Shown: positions 51,331 through 63,083 of the stretch, piece after piece | Numbering within the stretch: the stretch's first letter is position 1 | Layout of the letters: each line of letters starts with the position of its first letter | From: Bombyx mori | Lineage: Eukaryota > Arthropoda > Insecta > Lepidoptera > Bombycidae | Length of the DNA stretch: 64,000 nt | Reading direction: 5' to 3' | Assembly: GCF_030269925.1 (NCBI RefSeq) | Contig: NC_085128.1 | Location: 14,820,501 to 14,884,500, forward strand | Made by a program: the position numbers and the translations under genes | Notes under the pieces: generated by a model | What the model saw: the letters and a program-made list of their open reading frames with translations, nothing else | The model's database searches: none | Told to the model about the DNA's origin: nothing

Positions 51331-51705
51331 TTGCGGGCCTTGAGCGCGGCGACCGAATCATGAAATTCCGTAACGAAAAAAACCTTACGCCCCTCACTCC
51401 GCCTACCATGTAGCTCGCGTTCAACACATTCACACGTTGCGCTTGTGTTGTGTTTGTGAATAAGCGCGTGGTGTGACGTCACACTGCCTGCGCATCATCA
51501 AAAGTCTGCCCATCTCTCTCTCGCGCTGTCTAGTGCGACAGGGACGGTTAAGGTTTTGATTTTATTAATGTTTAATATCGCGTGGTCTTGTTTTATTATT
51601 GTTTTAATATTAAATTATCATTGTCTACTTATGATTGCATAAGTTGATAAAAAATGCTATGCAATAGCTTTACCGCGGCAGTTCCAGAGTGCCAAACGTT
51701 TTTTT
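51331..51705 (+). repeat. Dispersed ~380-bp repeat B, copy 2
   Basis: Colinear with 30,889-31,268, about 90% alike, including GTGTGACGTCACACTGC and TACCGCGGCAGTTCC. Confidence 0.75.
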
Positions 51706-51872
51706 GATTGTTCTTGTAGGTAGACGAACATACGACCCACGACTTCAGCAATCCCAGGGGCAGAGCCAAGCCGCTACCTCCCGTTAAGTACTCTCCACAA
51801 GCCTGGATTGAAGAAGGACATGTCATAGCGCTCAGAGAACGCCGTGGAGAGGAACTCATACCAAAGTTGGAT
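51706..51872 (-). pseudogene. LINE RT C-terminus and tail
   Basis: Antisense relative of 38,464-38,662: T-run, GTTCTTGTAGGTAGACGAAC, GCCAAGCCGCTACCTCCCGT, AAGGACATGTCATAGCGCTC. Confidence 0.7.
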
Positions 51873-52315
51873 GAACGTGGCAAAAAAGATCTCTGGAAAC
51901 GCACTGTGGATGAACGCAGTGGCACGATTAATGGCAGATTAAAGAGTAATTTATCACGTCTCTTAAAAACACCGCTCTTTTTAATCAACGAACCACAAAA
52001 ACAAATCCATTTTTTTCTTCTTATTTTAGGTGTATTAAATTTGAGTACTTTAAAAACAGAGTCGATGATTCATGACCATATTTAGTATTAATCTCACGTG
52101 CAAATCTTACGCTGCCTAAATATTATACTAATCTTTTAAATACATCTCTCGTCCTTAGCGCCGAGGTTATTCCACCACGTTTTAATTGATAAACGTTTTT
52201 TACTCAACGGCTCGTGGAAGGTTTACGACAAAGAGAAGATCTTCCACCGAGCGGGTGATATTGCTCGGTAGACCGACGCGACGGTCCAAATGTTGTTGTT
52301 CGGAACTTGTATACG

Positions 52316-52764
52316 TGTAAAGATAAAACCTTTATTATTTAAAACTCTTTAGTTTTTAAAAAGGATTTTTTTTCAGTGTCTTTAATAATACTCGTAATTA
52401 TTATCATGGAGTGAAGTCTGTCATTGAGTAAAAAGAGAGTTCAGTTTTTTATAGCTTATTACTGTTTCCTGTTTAATTTTTAATATTATTTTTAAAGGAG
52501 ATTAAGATCTTGAAATATTAACGTTTTCTGATTACATCCTAGAAAACACAATTAAGTATTTTATTGTTTATTCATTCTGAAGTACTCCATATCAATAAAA
52601 AACAACATTTAAAGCCCTTTCTCTTTTAAAATTATTATTAAAAATTAGCAGTTAACAGTGTTAATAAACTATACAAAACTCAACTCTCTTTTTATTGAAT
52701 GATAGACTTCACTCCATGACACTGAAGAAAAACTAAAGAGTTTTAATAAAGGTTTTTCTTTACA
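52316..52764. mobile_element. Foldback MITE with ~100-bp terminal inverted repeats
   Basis: Left arm TGTAAAGATAAAACC...ACTCTTTAGTTTTT...ATGGAGTGAAGTCTGTCATT. The right arm is its near reverse complement, ending GGTTTTTCTTTACA. About 200 bp of AT-rich interior, non-coding. Confidence 0.85.
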
Positions 52765-52776
52765 TACATATATGCG

Positions 52777-53076
52777 TTTTTTTCTTATTTCTTAGACGAG
52801 CTCACAGCCCACCTGGTGTTAAGTGGTTACTACAGCCCATAGACATCTACAACGTAAATGCGCCACCCACCTTGAGATATAAGTTTTACAACGGCTGCCT
52901 CACCCTTCAAACCGAAACACATTACTGCTTCACGGCAGAAATAGGCAGGGTGGTGGTACCTACCCGTGTGAACTTACAAGAGATCCTACCTCCAGTAATT
53001 ACGCAAATTATAATTTTGCGGGTTTTTATTTTTACTACACGATGTTATTCCTTCACCGTGGAAGTCAATCGTGATC
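52777..53076 (-). repeat. Bm1 SINE, 5'-truncated
   Basis: Antisense, from the T-rich tail at 52,777 to GGAAGTCAATCGTGAT. Confidence 0.88.
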
Positions 53077-53504
53077 GCAAGCTTATCTTGAAAATGTTGT
53101 TAGCGAGATTCAGGCATCAGTGAAATATCTTGTGTTCTATAAATGGCTACCCACCACAGGCTTCTTCTTTGAACAAGGTTTGAAATATTCCGAAACGGTA
53201 GATAGCGGCTCGGGAAGTTCTTAGGCATCGGTGACTACTGACTGTCAGTAGGAATGTATACTGTTACGCTTGTAAACTAATAAAAAATGAACATATATTT
53301 CGAGGCTATTCTTAAGATAATCAGATAAGTATTTACGGAGTTGAGCAGGTTTTTTGGCTTTATTATTATTATTATGAAATCATTATTTCCATAAAGAAAC
53401 CATACATTTCGTTAGTAAATAAAACCGAACATATAATTATCAGACGATTTATTAAAAAAAAATTTTTTTTAAATCTTTCTCATATGTCTGCTACAAAGGC
53501 TATT

Positions 53505-53660
53505 AATTAGCAGTCCCTCGATATTGATAAAACACCTTGAGATGCAAGGACGATGTCTCAATTGTATTAAATATCGAATGCCCCACCCTCCAAACCGGAA
53601 TACGTGATTGATTTTGAAATAGAAAGGCTGATAGTGCCGTAGTAGTAGGTGCGGAAGGTC
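53505..53660 (-). repeat. Bm1 SINE relic
   Basis: Antisense, diverged (CACCTTGAGATGCAAGGAC, GCCCCACCCTCCAAACCGGA). Confidence 0.55.
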
Positions 53661-53764
53661 ATGGTATATTACGAATGGATGACAGAGAAATATTAGGAAT
53701 AAAAAAGAGGCCCAGCGTCCCTTCCTCCGTGCGTCGTGTTCCTCAGTGCTGAGAGCCGTGAACT

Positions 53765-54067
53765 TTACGGAGCACTTTTTGTTACTCGTAGGACTATATT
53801 CCTCCATTCCTTCCTATCCACTGTGTTGTGGATAGCGAAATTGATGCTGGAGTCCAAAGTCGTCTTAATCTGATCGGACCAGCGCATGGGACTACGCCCC
53901 CCAGGCCTCTTTCCTTCCACTTTGCCGGTGATGAGTAGTCTTTCGAGATTGTCACCCTTTTTCCTCGCAACGTTACCGAAAAACTCGAAAATCCTACGTA
54001 GGCAAGTAGTAGAGGGTTTTGTGGAGACGTCTAGTTCTTCCAGGCGGTTGTCCGATGTATCGTCCAC
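53765..54067 (-). pseudogene. RTE/CR1-like LINE RT C-terminal fragment
   Basis: 100-codon frame with CLRRIFEFFGNVARKKGDNL, ERLLITGKVEGKRPGGRSPM and RWSDQIK, the conserved tail of RTE-type LINE polymerases. Upstream, other frames read RRVDAFEMW, so the copy is frameshifted. No catalytic domain remains. Confidence 0.75.
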
Positions 54068-54569
54068 ATCTCAAACGCGTCGACCCGACTTCGATCAGCC
54101 TTCTTTAGAGTCCCTTATCACCTGAATAAAAGCGAACACCAACACACCGATAATAAGCATAAGCTCGAAGAATCCTATTTATATTGTGAAAAATAACCAG
54201 TATTTATATACTGCTTATTTTTGAGTGGGTACCACTTAGACCGAAACCTAAATCGGAGCAATATGAACAGATAAGAACGCTACGATGTCTTCTAAATCCT
54301 ATTCTGTTCTTCTAAGCATACTTGAAAATAAGATTCATATAGGAATTTTGTCGCATTACTTAGGACGATAATTAAAAACAGAACTATCTGGACTCTGGAC
54401 CAGAACTATCTATTCTCCAATTATTGAGGGTACTATTGGTACTAACCTTCAAGAATTGGAGAATAGGACGCCGTACATATGTCATTGTTATCAAGACTAT
54501 GCGGAATAATGGTAGTATATAAGTTAATGTAGTAATGTTAATGATCTATGAATTCCTTACCAGTTTCGA

Positions 54570-54790
54570 TATTAAAACGGACATAGCTTTCTTCTTCTTG
54601 TCCTTATCCCACTATGTAGGGTTGGCTTCTCCAACTCCTCTTAAGTTCTCCATTAAGGCCTATTATACGTCATCTCTGCACTCACACCCTTCTCTCGCCT
54701 ATTCTATTTCAAATAGTCCATCCATGATTCTTTATGGCGCCTCCTCCTCGCATTACCGTTAATTTCATATTGAGGGTCTTTTATTGGGAT
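54570..54790. repeat. LINE-like scrap (CTTCTTCTTGTCCTTATCCC type)
   Basis: TTCTTCTTGTCCTTATCCCA and CTATGTAGGGTTGGCTTC recur widely in insect LINE tails as I recall. No frame. Confidence 0.4.
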
Positions 54791-55629
54791 CCTCCTCCAT
54801 GGAGATAAGCTTCTACTTTTAATTTTCTCTGTCACTAGCGCTACTTTCAGACTTCCCCTTGTACGCTCTTATTTCATCCACACTGCCTATATCCACCGCG
54901 GATAATCCTTCCAATTAGGAGGGCGGAATAGCAGTTATACAACAAAATTGAAACTTCGTCAGTTGTTACCGGTCTTCACAGTCTAATGTCTGTGGATACC
55001 ACTCAAACACTAATCCCAAGATGTTCGTAAACTATACATCCAGATAAAAACCCAAAATGTATTAATAAATAATTGACGCATTGATGATTCAAACGTACAA
55101 TGACGTTTAAATAATTCAAAATCCACAAATCCTTGGTCAAGCAAAAAATATGAATTCCAAACAAAAAACAAAGTACATTTATATAACAAAAAAAAAAAAA
55201 ACGTTGACCTTTCATGGAAACTGCAGAAAAAGTTCAGATAAAACATTTTCTGTACGCCTTTGTACTTTACTTTTTTGAACAACATAATCGCTACAACTAC
55301 GTCGTTAGAAACACATAAGCAATGTAATGTAACAAACAGAATAATGATCTTCACAATAACGAGCCTTCGGAAATACCCAACTGGAAAAATATTTAATTGT
55401 TTTCGATTCATGGTTTTTATAAAAAAGATCAGATGTAAGTACATGACTAGTCGCTAATAATCGATATTATATCAGTTTGTGTCGTCTCTAGAATTTAAAT
55501 GCTGTGATTATTAGCATTAACACTCATATAATATATTTGCAGACGTTGCTTACACGTGTTCGGTTTCTAGAGATTATTAGAGCCACGTAACCGGCTATGA
55601 AATAAACTTATCGCCCGAATTTAATAATA
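54791..55629. other. AT-rich DNA, no supported gene
   Basis: Frames of 70-144 codons here are low-complexity (Phe/Tyr/Leu-rich from AT-rich DNA) and show no domain. Confidence 0.45.
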
Positions 55630-55955
55630 CTAGTGGCCCCGCAGTAGTCGAAATTCGACTATAATTAATTGAAATTATAAGTTTAAATATTATTATGGTT
55701 CTATTGTCAAACACTATTAAAATTCGATAATATAATCACAGTATTCGCCAAAACTGCACTATAGATAAATAATATTAAAGACCAACAATATTAATCTATT
55801 TTCAATTCGACCACAGACTGTAACAATAACAAAAGTTTCCCAATTTACAGTAAGCAAAGAGTTAATTTTTATGTAAGTGTTGTGTCAAATACATGGTAGT
55901 GTGTGTTATATTTTCTTTAATGATTTAAAGTATCTTTTATGTATTTGCGAAAAAG
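55630..55955 (-). mobile_element. Non-autonomous Helitron, copy 4, 5'-truncated
   Basis: Antisense. The terminal CTAG is at 55,630-55,633 with T outside, the hairpin AGTCGAATTTCGACT is intact, and the interior is diverged. Confidence 0.75.
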
Positions 55956-56006
55956 GAGTGAAAACTTCAGCCAAAGTGTATCAAGATAGTCTTGACTAAG
56001 CTAGTT

Positions 56007-56256
56007 TTTTTCGTCGAACCCGTCGCTAGCGACGAAGGGTTCGGCAAATAAACTAACCCATAGGCATAACCCACTGAGTTTCTCACCGAATCTTCTCAGT
56101 GGGTCGCGTTTCCGATCCGGTAGTAGATTTTGCGAAGCACTGCTCTACTAGGGCCAGTGTTAGCAACGCCTATTGACTTGAGCCCCGAGAGCTCACCTAC
56201 ACGTTAGAGATACGCTGACATAGCCATTCAAGGCTATCAGCTTAGGTAGGGAAAAA
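56007..56256 (+). repeat. Jockey LINE 3' end fragment
   Basis: GTCGAACCCGTCGCTAGCGA, CACTGAGTTTCTCACCGAAT, CGCGTTTCCGATCCGG, to the GGCTATCAGCTTAGGTAGGG end. Confidence 0.85.
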
Positions 56257-56364
56257 GTTAGTTTAATAATTTAAATAAAGATTCTAGTATTCTAAATGAT
56301 GATTATACATAACACAGCACTTTTTATAGTGGTTCGAGTTGCATACGTTTTCGTTGAAGTGGTA

Positions 56365-56788
56365 TCTATATATTAATACGTGAAGCAAAAACTCTGTATC
56401 CCTTTTTACGAAAATTGCGGGGACGAAGGAGTATGAAATTTTCCACACTTATAGGGAATATAGAGAAGAAGTGCACAATGCTAATTTTTTTTTTTAAATA
56501 ATGCTTAAAAGATACATTCAATCATCAATAAAGAAAACATTACACACACTACAGACCGTATATTTGACGCACACACGCATGCATACTATTTACTGTCAAA
56601 CTTTGTTCTTGACGTCTGTTGTCAAATTGATAATAGATTAAATATTGTTTGTCTTTTTTTTAATATTTTTTATTGTGTAGTCTTGACAAAATTTGTGATT
56701 ATAGAAGTATAAAATACAATCATAATAGTGTACAAACTTACAATTCCAATTAATTATAGTCGAATTTCGACTACTGCGGGACCTCTAG
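56365..56788 (+). mobile_element. Non-autonomous Helitron, copy 5, complete ends
   Basis: 424 bp. Starts TCTATATATTAATACG after host A, ends ACCTCTAG before host T, with hairpin AGTCGAATTTCGACT about 15 nt before the end. These are the 5'-TC, 3'-hairpin-CTRR, A/T-target rules of Helitrons. No Rep/helicase frame, so it depends on another copy. Confidence 0.85.
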
Positions 56789-57242
56789 TTTATATTAAAA
56801 CACATAAAAAATAATACTGCAATAAAAGATGTTGCCTAGATTACTGTGTGTAAGCTGATTGACGCAAGTGACTGAAATAAATGTAAAGTTTTTTCCGGGT
56901 TTCTAACTGTACTCCCTAAAAAAACGCTGGCATGCTTATTTCATTACCCGGTGCATTGATCTCGTCTGCGACGTTATAAACAAAACAAAAACTGCGCAAA
57001 TTACAGTCGACAATAACTCAAAATTCTCAAAGCTATGCTTTTTTTCCCCTGCAAATAAAATACATAATAAAATGGTAATTATTGTTCCAAGTAATAGATG
57101 TGTACAGATTTTAATTGCATAGGTATTACTAATATAAAATAGGGAGCGGTTTACATGTTAACCGAATAGATTACCAAATAATGAATTCCCTAATATTTAT
57201 CGCTTTAATAATATACCATTGAACTGGTGGTTTAATAATGTA

Positions 57243-57480
57243 CCATTTTACTGGTGGTAGGACCTCTTGTGAGTCCGCACGGGTAGGTACCACCACCCAG
57301 CCTATTTCTGCCGTGAAGCAGTTTGAAGGGTGGGGTAGTCGTTGTAACTATACTGAGACCTTAGAACTTATATCTCAAGGTGGGTGGCGCATTTACGTCG
57401 TAGATGCCTATGGGCTGCAGTAACCACTTAACACCAGGTGGGCTGTGACCTCGTCTACCCATCTAAGCAATAAAAAAAAA
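57243..57480 (+). repeat. Bm1 SINE, 5'-truncated
   Basis: CCATTTTACTGGTGGTAGG to AAGCAATAAAAAAAAAA, with a small internal deletion near 57,320. Confidence 0.9.
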
Positions 57481-57621
57481 AGTTGTTTTTGCATATATGT
57501 ACCGACATATTTGATCAGTGAAATTTTTTAACAACAGTAGTAATTAGAAAGATTTTTGCGGGTTATATGGATAAACGAGCTTACTGTCGACATTAGGCAT
57601 GACAAGCCCACGACTTAACCC

Positions 57622-57829
57622 ACAGCGAATTAACCCACAGACACAGCCCACTGAGTTTCTCGCCGGATCTTCTCAATGTGTCGCGTTTCCGATCCGGTGG
57701 TAGATTCTGCGAAGCACTGCTCTTTCTAGGGCCAGTGTTAGCAACAATCCGGTTTGAGCCCCGTGAGCTCACCTACACGTCAAGGAGAAGCTGAAATAGC
57801 CTCTGAAGGCTATCAGGATAGGTAATAAA
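57622..57829 (+). repeat. Jockey LINE 3' end fragment
   Basis: GCGAATTAACCCACAGACAC, GTTTCTCGCCGGATCTTCTC, to GGCTATCAGGATAGGTAATA. Confidence 0.85.
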
Positions 57830-58167
57830 AAAAGGCACGACAACTTCGCGGAAAGACACCTATGTTGTACTATTCTTTTTCAAGCACATAATGAATTAGA
57901 ATATAAAACATTAATAAATAATAGATAAATGTTAATGGCTTCCAAAACCGGAACTACATCGCTAAAGAGGTCATCGATGTGCAATAGATGAGTAATGTCG
58001 AAGAACGAACCTGTTTCAATGCTACTTACTGGTGGAAAATACAAGTACCTACTAGTCGACTAGTGAGCTCAACTGACCACAAATACTTCTTGGACAGCGG
58101 CTATAATGATGACAATAATTCATTTAGATTTTGTAAAGTGACAATATAAATAACACTCAAATATATA

Positions 58168-58438
58168 CAAACCCGCAAAATTATAATTTGCGTAATTACT
58201 GGTGGTAGGAAGTGTTGTGAGTGCGCACGGGTAGGTACCACCACCCTGCCTACTTGTGCCGTGAAGCAGTAATACGTTTCGGTTTGAAGCGTGGGGCAGC
58301 CGCTGTAACTATACTGAGACCTTATAACTCATATCTCAAGGTGGGTGGCGGCATTTACGTTGTAGACGTCTATGGGCTCCGGTAATCTTAACATCAGGTA
58401 GACCATGAACCCGTCCACAAAACTAAGCAATAAAAACA
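58168..58438 (+). repeat. Bm1 SINE, 5'-truncated
   Basis: AAACCCGCAAAATTATAATT to CTAAGCAATAAAAA, moderately diverged. Confidence 0.85.
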
Positions 58439-58984
58439 ATTTAAAAGCATGGATTTTAAAAACTTCAATTGGGTATTGAACCCCAAGCGGTCAGATACAC
58501 TGACTTCTGCCCCACCGTGTCAGTCAAATAAGAATAAATTTATTTTGCATAATTTAATTAACTCGAATGCACAAAAGCAATTATCTTTAGATAAAGTTAA
58601 AGTTACAGTTTTTGTTCAAACCGTATCGTAATTATCATTAAAAATAACGTAGGAATTGTTCATTGAATTTTGAGTAAAGGAAGAGTACAGCTGTGGGAAC
58701 ATCTCGTTGTCTCTCTCGCACATCCACTCTTAACGTCGGTCAAGTCATAAAGCATTGTGTGCATCTTTTTGTAGGATTCTGAGCCATCACGAGATTTAAT
58801 GTGTGTCTAAATTAATTAATTAAATTAATTTGTATTAAATAAAAATTTCTTAACGAATTTGAAATAATCCCTTTTCATTTCCCAATAACCTCTACGTTTT
58901 CAATAATCCTTTAGCAATCTCATAGAAACTAATATAACTATTTTCTTATACTCATTCTTATACGCATTTTGAATTTTTTTTCTG

Positions 58985-59117
58985 TTAATAATGTAATATA
59001 ATAATAATAGTATTAATTCAACCAAAATTTCCTGTTTTTTTTGACAAACACAAAGATTTGTATACTCTGTCTCTTGTTTATGTATGTAAACTACAATAAA
59101 AAATTAATATTTCAGCT
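58985..59117 (+). repeat. Flank shared with 49,770-50,213
   Basis: AATTCAACCAAAATTTCCTG, TTGACAAACACAA and AATAAAAAATTAATATTTCA match the sequence directly upstream of the Bm1 at 50,214, where a hAT MITE splits it. This indicates an old duplication that carried Bm1 with it. Confidence 0.6.
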
Positions 59118-59557
59118 TGAAGTCATCGTGGCCTAAAAGATAAGACGCCCGGTGCATTCGTATCGAACGAACTGTGCCGATGTTCAAATCTCGCGGACAG
59201 GTGCCAATTTTTCTAATTAAATACGTACTTAATAAATGTTCACGAATGACTTGTCGTCACAGTGATGACGTCACAATAGCATCGTATATTACGAAATCAG
59301 ACCCGCAAAAATTATAGTTTGCGTAATTGGTGGTGTGAATCCGCACGGGTAGGTACCAACCATCCTGCCTATTTCTGAATTGTAGCAGTAATGCATTTCG
59401 GTTCGAAGGGTGGGGCAGCCGTTGTATTGCAAAATTGACACTTAGAACTCATGCCTTAAGATGGGTGGCGGAATTTACGTTTTTGATTTTTGATGGGCTC
59501 CCGTAGCCGATGGGTCGTTAGCTAGTCCGACTATCTAAGCAATAGAAAAAAAAAAAG
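59118..59557 (+). repeat. Bm1 SINE, full length but diverged
   Basis: Head GAAGTCATCGTGGCCTAAAA, body with several indels, terminus CTATCTAAGCAATAGAAAAA. Its A-tail ends 22 bp before the splice acceptor of the next feature. Confidence 0.8.
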
Positions 59558-59579
59558 ATTTTAACTCTTATTGTTACAG

Positions 59580-59748
59580 GAATACAGTGGAAAACGCGAT
59601 GTTGTTCAGTATACTGGTCTACTTAGTCTACTACAGCTGCTATACAATACTGCTCGCGATCGCTGGCCTCTGGTGCTTCGAAGAATGCACGCTAACCGAA
59701 GATGAGGAGTACGAGTTCCACAACCAGCATAGGGCGATGCCTTATTGA
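59580..59748 (+). CDS. Candidate host coding exon: C-terminus or 49-residue membrane peptide
   Basis: A pyrimidine-rich acceptor (TTTTAACTCTTATTGTTACAG) ends at 59,579. The exon opens in phase with NTVENA, then ATG 59,599, 49 codons, UGA 59,746-59,748. The product starts MLFSILVYLVYYSCYTILLA, has one hydrophobic segment (about residues 2-27), then an acidic tail CTLTEDEEYEF ending in RAMPY, so probably a single-pass membrane protein. Most third codon positions are G or C, unlike the AT-rich DNA around it and unlike every transposon scrap here. A donor-like CTT/GTGAGT at 59,759 suggests a spliced 3' UTR. I do not recognise the family. It could be a whole micropeptide or the last coding exon of a longer protein with exons outside or far upstream. 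Confidence 0.6.
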
Positions 59749-59933
59749 ATTCTAACTTGTGAGTAATTGGTTATATTTTGAGGCAAAGAGAGTGGCCCGA
59801 ACTCAATCAGTATTAATGGCTGTTACCAGAAGAAGTATTCACTTAGCGGGAACCGATCATGTTATAAAGTCTGGGACAGCCGATAGAATTGAGGTGACGA
59901 CCCCAAATCTTAATGCGGCTATCAAATTACTTT

Positions 59934-60180
59934 TTACTGGTGGTAGGACCTCTTGTGAGCCCGCGCGGGTAGCTACCACCACCCGCCTATTTCTGCCGTG
60001 AAGCAATAATGCGTTTCGGTTTGAAGGGTGGGGCAGCCGTTGTAAAACTATACTTGAGACCTTAGAACTTATATCTCAAGGTGGGTGGCGCATTTACGTT
60101 ATAGATTTCTATGGGCTCCAGTAACCACTTAACACCAGGTGGGCTGTGAGGCCGCCCACCCATCGAAGCAGTAAAAAAAA
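59934..60180 (+). repeat. Bm1 SINE, 5'-truncated
   Basis: TTACTGGTGGTAGGACCTC to GAAGCAGTAAAAAAAA. Confidence 0.9.
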
Positions 60181-60753
60181 ACCGTGACGGAGGTCTAACA
60201 ACTTATGCAATTTTTATTACTAAGGTTCACTTGCACAAATATCTTGAGATATTACAGTTTATATTAAGCTGACTGATTCTTCTTTCATTGATTGTCGCGA
60301 TCAGGTGCCGTTATGAAATAGGAATAATTCTGTTTCTATCTTATTACTTATGAGCTTATAAAGCTTATAAACGCTTTGGACGAATCATTTAAACTAATTT
60401 ATTAAGCCTGTAATATCATCAATTGTATTTACGCAATAAATCTTATTAAGTTATCCAACAATTAATAACATCACTTGGTCAAAGTCGTACAAAGCCGGTA
60501 CAAAGTTGCATGAAATTACCTCTGACGCTCGAATAGGAATTATTGATGTAACAAAAAATTAAGTAATGTAAGCTATCAAGGATGACGTACATGGAAATAG
60601 GATATGGACAGAAGCGTAAAAGCCCTCTGTTTGGTTCTTAAAGAAATCACACTAGTCAGAAACTCGGGAGAGCTAAAATGCCATAATAACATGGGGTGTG
60701 TGCATTTCCACTGAACAACTAGAAGCGGGCATATCACTACATTTTATTTATTA
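60181..60753. other. AT-rich DNA, no gene seen
   Basis: No repeat or coding stretch recognised. Confidence 0.5.
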
Positions 60754-61193
60754 TTTATTTTTTATTGCTTAGATGGGTGGACGAGCTCACAGCCCACCTG
60801 GTGTTAAGTGGTTACTGGAACCCATAGACATGTACAACGTAAATGCGCCACCCACCTTGAGATATAAGTTCTAAGGTCTCAAGTATAACTACAACGGCTG
60901 CCCTACCCTTCAAACCGAAACGCATTACTGCTTCATGGCAGAAATAGGCAGGGTGGTGGTACCTACCCGCGCGGACTCACAAGAGGTCCTACCACCAGTA
61001 ATTACGCAAATTATAATTTTGCGGGTTTGATTTTTATTACACGATGTTATTCCTTCACCGTGGAAGTCAATCGTGAACATTTGTTTAGTACGTATTTCAT
61101 TAGAAAAATTGGTACCCGCCTGAGATTCGAACACCGGTGCATCGCTTCAACATGCATGCACCGGACGTCTTATCCTTTAGGCCACGACGACTT
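60754..61193 (-). repeat. Bm1 SINE, full length
   Basis: Antisense. Complete from the T-rich tail to CTTTAGGCCACGACGAC, with both A and B box regions readable. Apart from a few changes it is close to the copy at 12,751-13,196. Confidence 0.92.
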
Positions 61194-61499
61194 CATAGAC
61201 AAACCACCACAAGTCAACTTTGAGTTTAAAAAGCAAACGTCTAATTTTAAAAATAGTCTAAAACCTCAATTTACCTATATATATAATACCAATAGTTTTA
61301 ATTAAATTGGGCATACTAATTTTAACTCATATATATTAAAGCGTGATCTAATTTTCTTTCTTTACACTTTAAGATATTTTACGATTTTCTTGGCCTTAAC
61401 GACATGACCAAGTCGCTTAAAAAAATGTCTTACTTGACCACCCAGGTCGGGTTCAAGGCAAGCTAATCTTTAATATCTTAAATTTTAGTTACGTCACAA

Positions 61500-61760
61500 C
61501 AATATAACCCATAGACATCACAACGCGAATGCTGCCCACCTTTAAGAAGGTTAAAGACTAAACCCATGTCCCATTCTTCTAACCGGAAGACGACTTTTTC
61601 TGAACACACAGGCAGGGTACAACCATTATGCTTATTAACATCACTAAAATAAATATTGCATTAAACACCGTCTGCTAATATATGAAAATTACCATCGTCA
61701 TCATCATCGACCAATTCTGGACATAGGCCTCCTAATTTACGCCACTGAGCCGGACTATCG
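61500..61760 (-). repeat. Bm1 relic and a LINE-tail scrap
   Basis: 61,500-61,625 is a diverged antisense Bm1. 61,690-61,760 (CATCATCATCGACC, TGGACATAGGCCTCC) is the common insect LINE-tail motif also seen at 63,570. Confidence 0.45.
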
Positions 61761-61841
61761 GCTATTATGTTCAAATAACAATTGAAATTTGCTAACACAT
61801 ACAATGGGCTTGTTTTGAAAACTCACAGTTTATTAACTTGT

Positions 61842-62083
61842 TTTTTTTTATTGCTTAGATGGGTGGACGAGCTCACAATCCACCTGGTGTTAAGTGGTTA
61901 CTGGAGCCCATAGACATCTACAACGTAAATGCGCCATCCACCTTGAGATATAAGTTCTAAGGTCTCAAGTATAGTTACAACGGCTGCCCCACCCTTCAAA
62001 CCGAAACGCATTACTGCTTCACGGCAGAAACAAGCAGGGCGGTCGTACCTACCCGCGCGGACTCACAAGAGGTCCTACCACCA
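61842..62083 (-). repeat. Bm1 SINE, 5'-truncated
   Basis: TTTTTTTATTGCTTAGATGG to GAGGTCCTACCACCAGTG. Confidence 0.9.
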
Positions 62084-62384
62084 GTGAAAAATTATTAACT
62101 TGAGAATTAATATTCGCAAAATATTCACCTTAAAATTTTGCAGGGGATTGACCTCTTATAGTTTGGGTAAGGGCAGAAAAAGCCAGACTTCCAATAAAGA
62201 TTCAATAATCAATCACATCGGTGCAAAGCTTCAATTTAATATTTAATACTGATTTTTTTTTGGGCTATGACGTTCGCACAATACCGAATAACAATTCCGA
62301 CTTATGATTGCCACGGTAGTATAGCAACCGAAGTCTTTGACACTGTCAATAGCTTACGTATGTAAGGTTGTCGTAACGCGTATT

Positions 62385-62660
62385 TAACCATCCACCTTGA
62401 GAATAGAGATCATTATCACAAATTGTTTATAACAACGGCTGTTCCACCCATTAAAATGAAAATCTTGATTACGGCATAGCTGTACCTACTTGGGGGAATT
62501 CAAAATACGTCATTCCAGCAGTGGGAATGCAAACTGTTAAATATTGCAGGATTCCTTTTATGTAACAGTGTTATTACTTGATAGGAGATATAAGAAACAT
62601 TAGTATTTGCCTACGAGAATCGAACACCGGTTTATGATAGTCTCATCCCTAGAAGTACAT
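62385..62660 (-). repeat. Bm1 SINE relic
   Basis: Antisense, very diverged. Readable parts are ATCCACCTTGAGAATAGAG and the head CGAGAATCGAACACCGG. Confidence 0.55.
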
Positions 62661-62734
62661 GAAACGGTGTAAAAATCTGAACCTCAGATACCTTATTTAA
62701 GACTTCACGTGAAGTCTTCCAAATCGATCGACTA

Positions 62735-62980
62735 TTTTTTTTTCCCTACCTAAGCTGGTGGTCTAGAGAGACCATATCAGCGTAACCTTACTTATAGGTG
62801 AGCTCACGGGGCTCAAACCTGACGATGTTGCTAACACGAACCCTAGCAAGGGCCGTGCTTCGCAGAATCTATCACCGGATCGGAAACGCGACCCACTGAG
62901 AAGATCCGGAGAGAAACTCAATGGGCTGTGTCTGTGGGTTAATTCGCTCGTCGAGCCTTTCGTCGCAAGCGACGGGTCCT
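62735..62980 (-). repeat. Jockey LINE 3' end fragment
   Basis: CCCTACCTAAGCTGGTGGTC, GATCGGAAACGCGACCCACT, GTCGCAAGCGACGGGTCC. Confidence 0.85.
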
Positions 62981-63083
62981 TAACCGCAAAAAAAGCGGGT
63001 CAAAGCGACAAGCACCCGACGGCAAGGCAGGCTGCGGACTGCCAACCGCCCTATCGATAACATGAATAAAATCTCTAACATGG

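Larger units (their letters stand above)
52222..53158 (-). repeat. TRIM solo LTR, broken by two insertions
   Basis: The LTR left part is at 52,222-52,315 (ACGACAAAGAGAAGATCTTC). A foldback element (52,316-52,764), a short ATATATGCG piece of LTR and a Bm1 follow. The LTR right part is at 53,077-53,158 (GCTTATCTTGAAAATG to CCCACCACA). Confidence 0.75.

Noticed and set aside
54535..55457. Several 65-144 codon frames on both strands
   Set aside because: Low-complexity Phe/Leu/Tyr/Ile composition from AT-rich DNA and overlapping opposite-strand frames; no splice signals or domains.
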